64,000 bases of DNA from the NCBI GenBank assembly GCA_014058105.1, contig JACGCM010002893.1, forward strand, positions 434,001-498,000, given 5' to 3'. Under the pieces are notes generated by a model. The model saw only the letters and a list, made by a program, of their open reading frames with translations, ran no database searches and was not told where the DNA came from. Of the stretch, positions 61,578 to 64,000 are shown piece after piece; within the stretch, counting starts at the first letter, position 1; each line of letters starts with the position of its first letter. The stretch is from Kingdonia uniflora (taxonomy: Eukaryota > Streptophyta > Magnoliopsida > Ranunculales > Circaeasteraceae). The translations under genes and the position numbers were made by a program.

Positions 61578-62218
61578 GAAACCTATTTTCTCCAAAACAC
61601 ATCATTTCATTTCTGACCTTTTGTAAAATATTAAGGGCTTGATATTTTTAAGCGAAGAGGTACAAACCCACGCATTTGTTTAGTGTCAGTCCAACTGTAG
61701 TCGCTCCATGTGTAATCTCTGATGACAAATAACCACAAGGTAGTGCTGACACCTATTCTAGGCACAGAATGAAACAAACTCCAAATATGGATGTTTTAAC
61801 TAATACACAAGGAATAACGTAGAAAACTATCAATAGGTAAAAACCACGACCTTTTTGGAGGATTAATTAGAAATAATGATGATATTTGATTGAGTGATTG
61901 CCTATTACAACAAGTATTCTTGGTAACTTAGTATAAACTTGCTAGATATAAAATTTTGTATCTAATCTGTTCTTCCTTGGTCCTATTATAGGTCTCATAT
62001 TATAACCATTTCATGGCCATTATCTCTTTTAATGATGAACGTTACAACATAATTTTGATGAGTCTTCATAATGGTTGTGTAACGGTCTGATCCTTCTATT
62101 CTGTAACGGCATCTTTAATGATTTCAAGCGATTATGGAGTCGAACTATTTGTACGGAGGTTGATATCAAACCTTCTACGAGGTCGAGGGCAGGAATAAGT
62201 CCTTACAGTACCAACAAA

Positions 62219-62578
62219 GAAATTATGTATAAATTAATTGTCAAACATCTAAGTATCCTTCAGGTTTGATAACCTCTGTGCAGTCAAAATATGAAGTTTT
62301 ATAACCAAACCCTTAGCAGTTAGTAGTTAACCTAAACATCAGTAAAGCAACACACTATATATAACATATTCATAAACTTACAATACAAGTTTCATTTTCC
62401 AAATCAAGTATACATTGTTCAACTAAAGGCAATGAAGAACAAGGTTTGGACCCTTTGCATGTAGTTTGATAACAAACACAGCTGGACAGCTCGGTATCAA
62501 TACTAGTAAAGTACAAGAATTACCTGGTCGATGTGGACAGAATGTTAACCCTTTTGCCTGCCTTACAATTGCCGGTAA
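62219..62578 (+). pseudogene. Deleted copy of the LTPG gene
   Basis: From the upstream sequence (CCAACAAAGAAATTATGTAT) through the first codons this parallels 17627-17875. It then jumps from the start of the signal peptide to GTAGTTTGATAACAAACACA, corresponding to about 18048. The deletion removes the signal peptide and the first five cysteines and runs into a stop after about ten codons. The end LPGRCGQNVNPFACLTIAG remains readable in another frame. The second exon and the GPI signal are absent; the sequence passes directly into the linker at 62592. Confidence 0.9.
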
Positions 62579-62591
62579 TATAATAAAAAAT

Positions 62592-63185
62592 GAGCCTTTG
62601 AGTTGCCGTATACGGCTCCGAAGACAATAGGGGTGGCCCTGCTCTAAAGCCATATTTTTTTAACTATTAGAAACATATTCAGACTAATTTGTCAGCATCA
62701 TTTGTTATGTATGTTTGCTACAAATGATTGTTAGTTACCGTGTCAAATCATGTGATTTGGTTTGGCAATTATTTGCTGGATTGATTTGTAAAGACTTTGG
62801 TTCTACGCTGTTTACCTAATTTGTTGCTTAATCGTGTGAGATACCTAATTCATGCAGTATTGGGGTCTATCACATATGTTATACCTAAATCATTCATGCT
62901 ACATCACTAAATACCCATGCATAACGACTTGGGGGGCAGCTGAAAATTCTAGAAAATCTTCAACTACCTAGCATATTTTTAGATAGTTGAAGAATTTCCT
63001 CTATCGTTTTGCCCCAACTCAAGTAAATTTCTGCCTCGCCATAGGATACTTGCTCTTCTTTTTCAATTTTTGATACTTTAAATGAAGGTAGAAAACACAA
63101 ACCTACGGAGCGCAACCGGGATACACTTCTGGAATTTCTCATTCATAGGTATGTATTCCAGTCACAAATTATAAATGTTTATTAA
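62592..63185. repeat. Second copy of the linker found at 19690-20040
   Basis: It begins GAGCCTTTGAGTTGCCGTAT. After an extra 140-bp stretch it resumes with GGCAATTATTTGCTGGATT and continues to ACCGGGATA...GTATGTATTCCAGTCACAAA. It follows the deleted LTP copy, as the first copy follows the intact LTPG. Confidence 0.85.
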
Positions 63186-63427
63186 TTATGGATTTGTAGG
63201 TGGTAAGATAAGTTTATTAATGCTAGTGTAGATGGCAAGCTGAATACACACCTCTTCGATTGAAGGAAAAATGTAGAATCACATTCACTGCATAATTGAG
63301 CACATTTTAGCTGGTTTAGTATTCTATTAAAGAACACATCTATGATTATTATATATATAATATGGATCCAAAGTCGAGTTATTAATACTCAATGAGATCC
63401 ATCAAAAACACCTACCTCAGTTGGAGC

Positions 63428-64000
63428 TAGGGATGTCAATCCAACCCGAACACGATAACACGACCCGAACCCAACCTGATATAAATGGGTTTGGGCTCAC
63501 CCTTGGGGGTTTGGGTCATAAACGGGTTGACACGCTAGACACGTTCACGAACCAGGTCGGGTTAGTGTCTCAAATTTTGACCCACGGGTGACCCACTAAC
63601 CCGTTTATTTCTGTAATGTAGTTTAGGTTTAAAGGTTTTTTGGTCTTTTGCCACAGGTATAAATAGTTAACCTAAAGCTTAAAGGTCAAAGACCTAAACC
63701 TTGATTTCCTCCTCGCCTCCTCTCTCAGTTTCTCTCAACTGTGGAGAGATCAGTTCACTAATTCACTTCTGTGGAGAGATCACTCATCAATTCACTTCAC
63801 TTCATCAATTCATCAGTTTTGGAGTTGGAGATCAGTCTCAGTTTCTCTCAACGACTGTGGAGTGATCAGTTCACTTCTATGGAGAGATCAGTTCACTAAC
63901 TCACTTCATCAATTCATCGGTCTTGGGGTTGGAGATCAGTCTCATATCATTAGTTCATCACTTCACTAATTCACTTCATCGGTTCATCAATTTATCAGTT
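63428..64000 (+). mobile_element. Probable hAT-family terminus entering at the right edge
   Basis: A TAGGGATGTCAATCC end (compare TAGGGTTGTCAATGG of the MITE at 57003) is followed by many subterminal CCCGAAC/CGGGTT/GACCC motifs, then a TATAAATA box (about 63658) and T/C-rich repeats. This is the usual make-up of a hAT end leading into a transcription unit. The other end and any transposase lie outside the window. Confidence 0.55.
63725..64000. repeat. Imperfect tandem repeats near the right edge
   Basis: Units of about 110-130 bp share TCTCTCAAC..TGTGGAG, GATCAGTTCACT, TTCACTTCATCAATTCATC and GGTTGGAGATCAGTCTCA. They begin about 70 bp after the putative TATA box and continue to the window end. 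Confidence 0.75.

Larger units (their letters stand above)
55357..61799 (-). mobile_element. Gag-only copia-type LTR element F nested in the LTR of element E
   Basis: The LTRs are about 60889-61799 (5') and 55357-56383 (3'). The primer site TGGTATTAGAGTGG is at 60888-60875, the polypurine run AAAGGGGGAGA is at 56394-56384, and a perfect 5-bp duplication CTAAT lies at 55352-55356 and 61800-61804. The only coding remnants are gag with two zinc knuckles (58903-60664). No protease, integrase, RT or RNase H is seen in the remaining 2.5 kb. The LTRs carry clustered TTCGAA palindromes. Confidence 0.9.
47467..62217 (-). mobile_element. Ty3/gypsy element E, interrupted by element F
   Basis: The 3' LTR is 47467-47953. 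The 5' LTR is 55273-62217, split by element F at 55356/61800. LTRs begin TGTAAGGACTTATTCC on the minus strand. The primer site TTTGGCACCGTC is at 55272-55261, a type used by Tat/Athila-like gypsy elements, and the polypurine run GAGAGGGGGC lies beside the 3' LTR. Target sites are TTACC (47462-47466) and GTACC (62218-62222). Without F the element is about 8.3 kb. Coding regions are heavily decayed. Confidence 0.9.

Overview
The window is nuclear DNA of a flowering plant, most likely a eudicot. It has intron-bearing genes with GT-AG splice sites, plant-specific families (HAK/KUP potassium transporter, RBR, PLS-class PPR, GPI-anchored lipid-transfer protein), nucleus-type tRNA genes and many nested LTR retrotransposons. 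I cannot name the species. Gene boundaries below come from reading splice sites and reading frames by eye.

Left third (1-22.4 kb, gene-rich). A KUP/HAK potassium-transporter gene enters from the left edge and ends at 3190. Its introns carry a complete 356-bp TRIM element and a small fold-back repeat. It converges on a retinoblastoma-related gene (RBR, minus strand, about 17 exons, 10810 to 4231) with a canonical E2F site just upstream of its start codon. Then follow tRNA-Ser(AGA), an intronless PPR gene whose 3' end was hit by a 5'-truncated LINE (13503-15220, 14-bp target duplication), a small B12D/MLRQ-like membrane protein gene, tRNA-Phe(GAA), a GPI-anchored LTP gene, a 26S proteasome RPT2 pseudogene carrying a MITE, a frameshifted 3' fragment of a HAK5-type transporter, and the 3' exons of a small conserved gene resembling Arabidopsis At3g27210.

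Right two thirds (22.4-64 kb, transposon-rich). Six LTR elements, all coding on the minus strand, were delimited from paired LTRs and target-site duplications. A (22430-26534) is a short copia without gag. B (26684-36853) is a copia split by C (30581-35787), another copia. D (39731-47025) is a copia inside a HAK5-like pseudogene. E (47467-62217) is a Ty3/gypsy element split by F (55357-61799), a copia-type element that has gag but no visible pol. A hAT MITE lies inside F, and a hAT-like terminus lies at the right edge.

Under the insertions is a local segmental duplication. A LTP gene, a linker and a HAK5-like 3' end (unit at 17.6-21.1 kb) recur as HAK5-like remnants (38.9-47.4 kb), a deleted LTP copy (62.2 kb) and the linker (62.6-63.2 kb). 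Removing E rejoins the HAK5-like tail directly to the LTP promoter region. The transporter, RBR, PPR, B12D-like and LTP genes are housekeeping or accessory plant genes with no evident shared pathway. No new multi-gene system is visible. The most unusual shared signal is the clustered TTCGAA palindromes upstream of a probable TATA box in the LTRs of unrelated copia families.
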